Source: Thermodesulfatator sp. (GTDB lineage Bacteria > Desulfobacterota > Thermodesulfobacteria > Thermodesulfobacteriales > Thermodesulfobacteriaceae). Taken from it: a stretch of 5,345 nt of DNA. How positions within the stretch are numbered: the stretch's first letter is position 1; each line of letters starts with the position of its first letter. The notes under the pieces were generated by a model. The model saw nothing but the letters and a program-made list of their open reading frames with translations, made no database searches and had not been told where the DNA came from. A program made the translations under genes and the position numbers. Positions 4,512 through 5,345 of this stretch are shown here, in pieces. The stretch is taken from NCBI GenBank assembly GCA_027036915.1, contig JALWCD010000074.1:1-5345 (forward strand), given 5' to 3'.

Positions 4512-5345
4512 TGAAGAACTTGTACTCCCAGACCGGAAGCTCCCCGTCCGGGGAAAGGCTCAATTCAAAACCGTAACGGCCCTCAATTTCTCCCAGATAA
4601 TCCATTTCCTCGGCCAGAAACTCGGCCATTTCGGGGTGGAGACGGATCTCAATCACCTTCCCCCGGATATGGGGCCCCATGCGTTCCAGCCGACGAAAGA
4701 TCTCGTAACCGATGGTCCGGCGACTTTTAATTCGGCCCTCGCCCCCGCAGTGCGGGCATCTCTCCAGAAAGACCTCGTAAAGGGATTCCCGTCGCCGTTC
4801 GCGGGTCATCTCCAGAAGACCGAAATCGGAAATGGGTTTGACGGCCGTCTTGGCCCGATCGCGTTTCAGGGCCTCCTTGAGGGTCTGATAAACCTCCTCC
4901 CGGTGTCCGGGGTCCTCCATATCGATGAAGTCGATCACGATGAGCCCCCCGATGTTGCGCAGCCGGAGCTGATAGGCAATTTCACGGGCGGCCTCAAGAT
5001 TGGTTCGAAAGACGGTCTCCTCAAGGTCCTTCTTTCCCACGAAGCGTCCGGTGTTGACGTCGATGGCCGTGAAGGCCTCGCAGGGTTCGATCACTATGAA
5101 GCCTCCGGACTTAAGCCACACCCGGGGGGAGAGCAGACGTTTGGGGTCCACCTCCAGGCCGTAAGTTTCGAAAAGGTCGCGGGGGCCCTCATGGAGTCTG
5201 ACACAGCCTTTCAGATGCGGTGCGGCCCGGGAAAGAAACTCCAGAATCTTTCGGTATTCTTCCCGGTTGTCGATGACCACGGAGGAGACCTCTCGGGTCA
5301 GAAGATCCCTTACGGCCCGCAGACTGGCCTCAAGCTCCTCGTAAA
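4492..5345 (-). CDS. rng: Ribonuclease E/G family endoribonuclease (RNase G type), 5' end outside window
   Basis: This is the C-terminal part of an RNase E/G endonuclease, which cleaves single-stranded RNA during rRNA maturation and mRNA decay in the cytoplasm. The frame is open to the window edge, giving 284 codons, and begins with YEELEASLRAVRDLLTREV, so the S1/5'-sensor part is missing. The catalytic, Mg-binding aspartates are present: FTAIDVNTGRFVGK (Asp codon 5059-5061, equivalent to E. coli RNase E D303) and LIVIDFIDM (Asp codon 4930-4932, equivalent to D346). Between them is the conserved TNLEAAREIAYQLRLRNIGG segment. The zinc-link cysteines are in RCPHCGGEG (codons 4756-4758 and 4747-4749). 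After the zinc link only about 90 residues follow, with none of the long disordered degradosome scaffold of RNase E, hence the RNase G call. The stop overlaps the convergent hydrolase gene by 20 nt. Confidence 0.93.
   Translation of the reverse strand, partial: YEELEASLRAVRDLLTREVSSVVIDNREEYRKILEFLSRAAPHLKGCVRLHEGPRDLFETYGLEVDPKRLLSPRVWLKSGGFIVIEPCEAFTAIDVNTGRFVGKKDLEETVFRTNLEAAREIAYQLRLRNIGGLIVIDFIDMEDPGHREEVYQTLKEALKRDRAKTAVKPISDFGLLEMTRERRRESLYEVFLERCPHCGGEGRIKSRRTIGYEIFRRLERMGPHIRGKVIEIRLHPEMAEFLAEEMDYLGEIEGRYGFELSLSPDGELPVWEYKFFIKNDRT

Noticed and set aside
5278..5280. GTG as the start of the RNase G gene
   Set aside because: The frame continues upstream to the window edge with family-typical sequence (ELEASLRAVRDLLTREV), so this valine is internal and the real start is outside the window.
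1..5345. Mobile elements, CRISPR arrays, tRNA or rRNA genes
   Set aside because: No transposase-like protein, terminal repeats, regularly spaced repeats, tRNA cloverleaf pattern or rRNA segment was found on either strand.

Overview
The window is GC-rich, densely coded bacterial DNA. It holds five protein genes in three transcription blocks, and no mobile element, CRISPR array or RNA gene was seen. Gene content and protein style are compatible with a thermophilic, anaerobic Thermodesulfobacteriota/Desulfobacterota-type bacterium: a DRE-TIM acyl-CoA condensing enzyme with a Cache-like tail, an ArsP-type permease and a short RNase G. The taxonomic guess is inference from protein style only.

Left block (1-1492, minus strand): an ArsR/SmtB-type metalloid-sensing repressor is followed by a polytopic permease of the ArsP_1/DUF318 family (pfam03773), which runs off the left edge. 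The permease start lies inside the repressor's last codons, so they form a tightly coupled resistance-type operon. A good sigma-70-like promoter embedded in an inverted repeat sits just upstream of the repressor, which suggests autoregulation.

Intergenic region (1493-1744): besides the leftward promoter, it carries a conspicuous nested inverted-repeat element (1561-1630) and several copies of a CAAAGGT motif ahead of the rightward genes. This is the least explained part of the window.

Middle block (1745-4511, plus strand): the first gene is a 612-residue enzyme of the isopropylmalate/homocitrate/Re-citrate synthase superfamily. In place of the usual LeuA allosteric domain it carries a C-terminal Cache/PAS-like sensory domain. 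It is followed immediately by a metallo-beta-lactamase-fold hydrolase of the NAPE-PLD/UlaG-like type. The hydrolase reading frame clearly continues upstream of its first canonical start codon, back to the stop codon of the synthase gene. It must therefore use a non-canonical start, be reached by a +1 frameshift, or contain a sequence error or lesion.

Right block (4492-5345, minus strand): the C-terminal part of a ribonuclease E/G-family endonuclease (RNase G type) converges on the hydrolase gene and overlaps its 3' end by 20 bases. Its N-terminus is outside the window.
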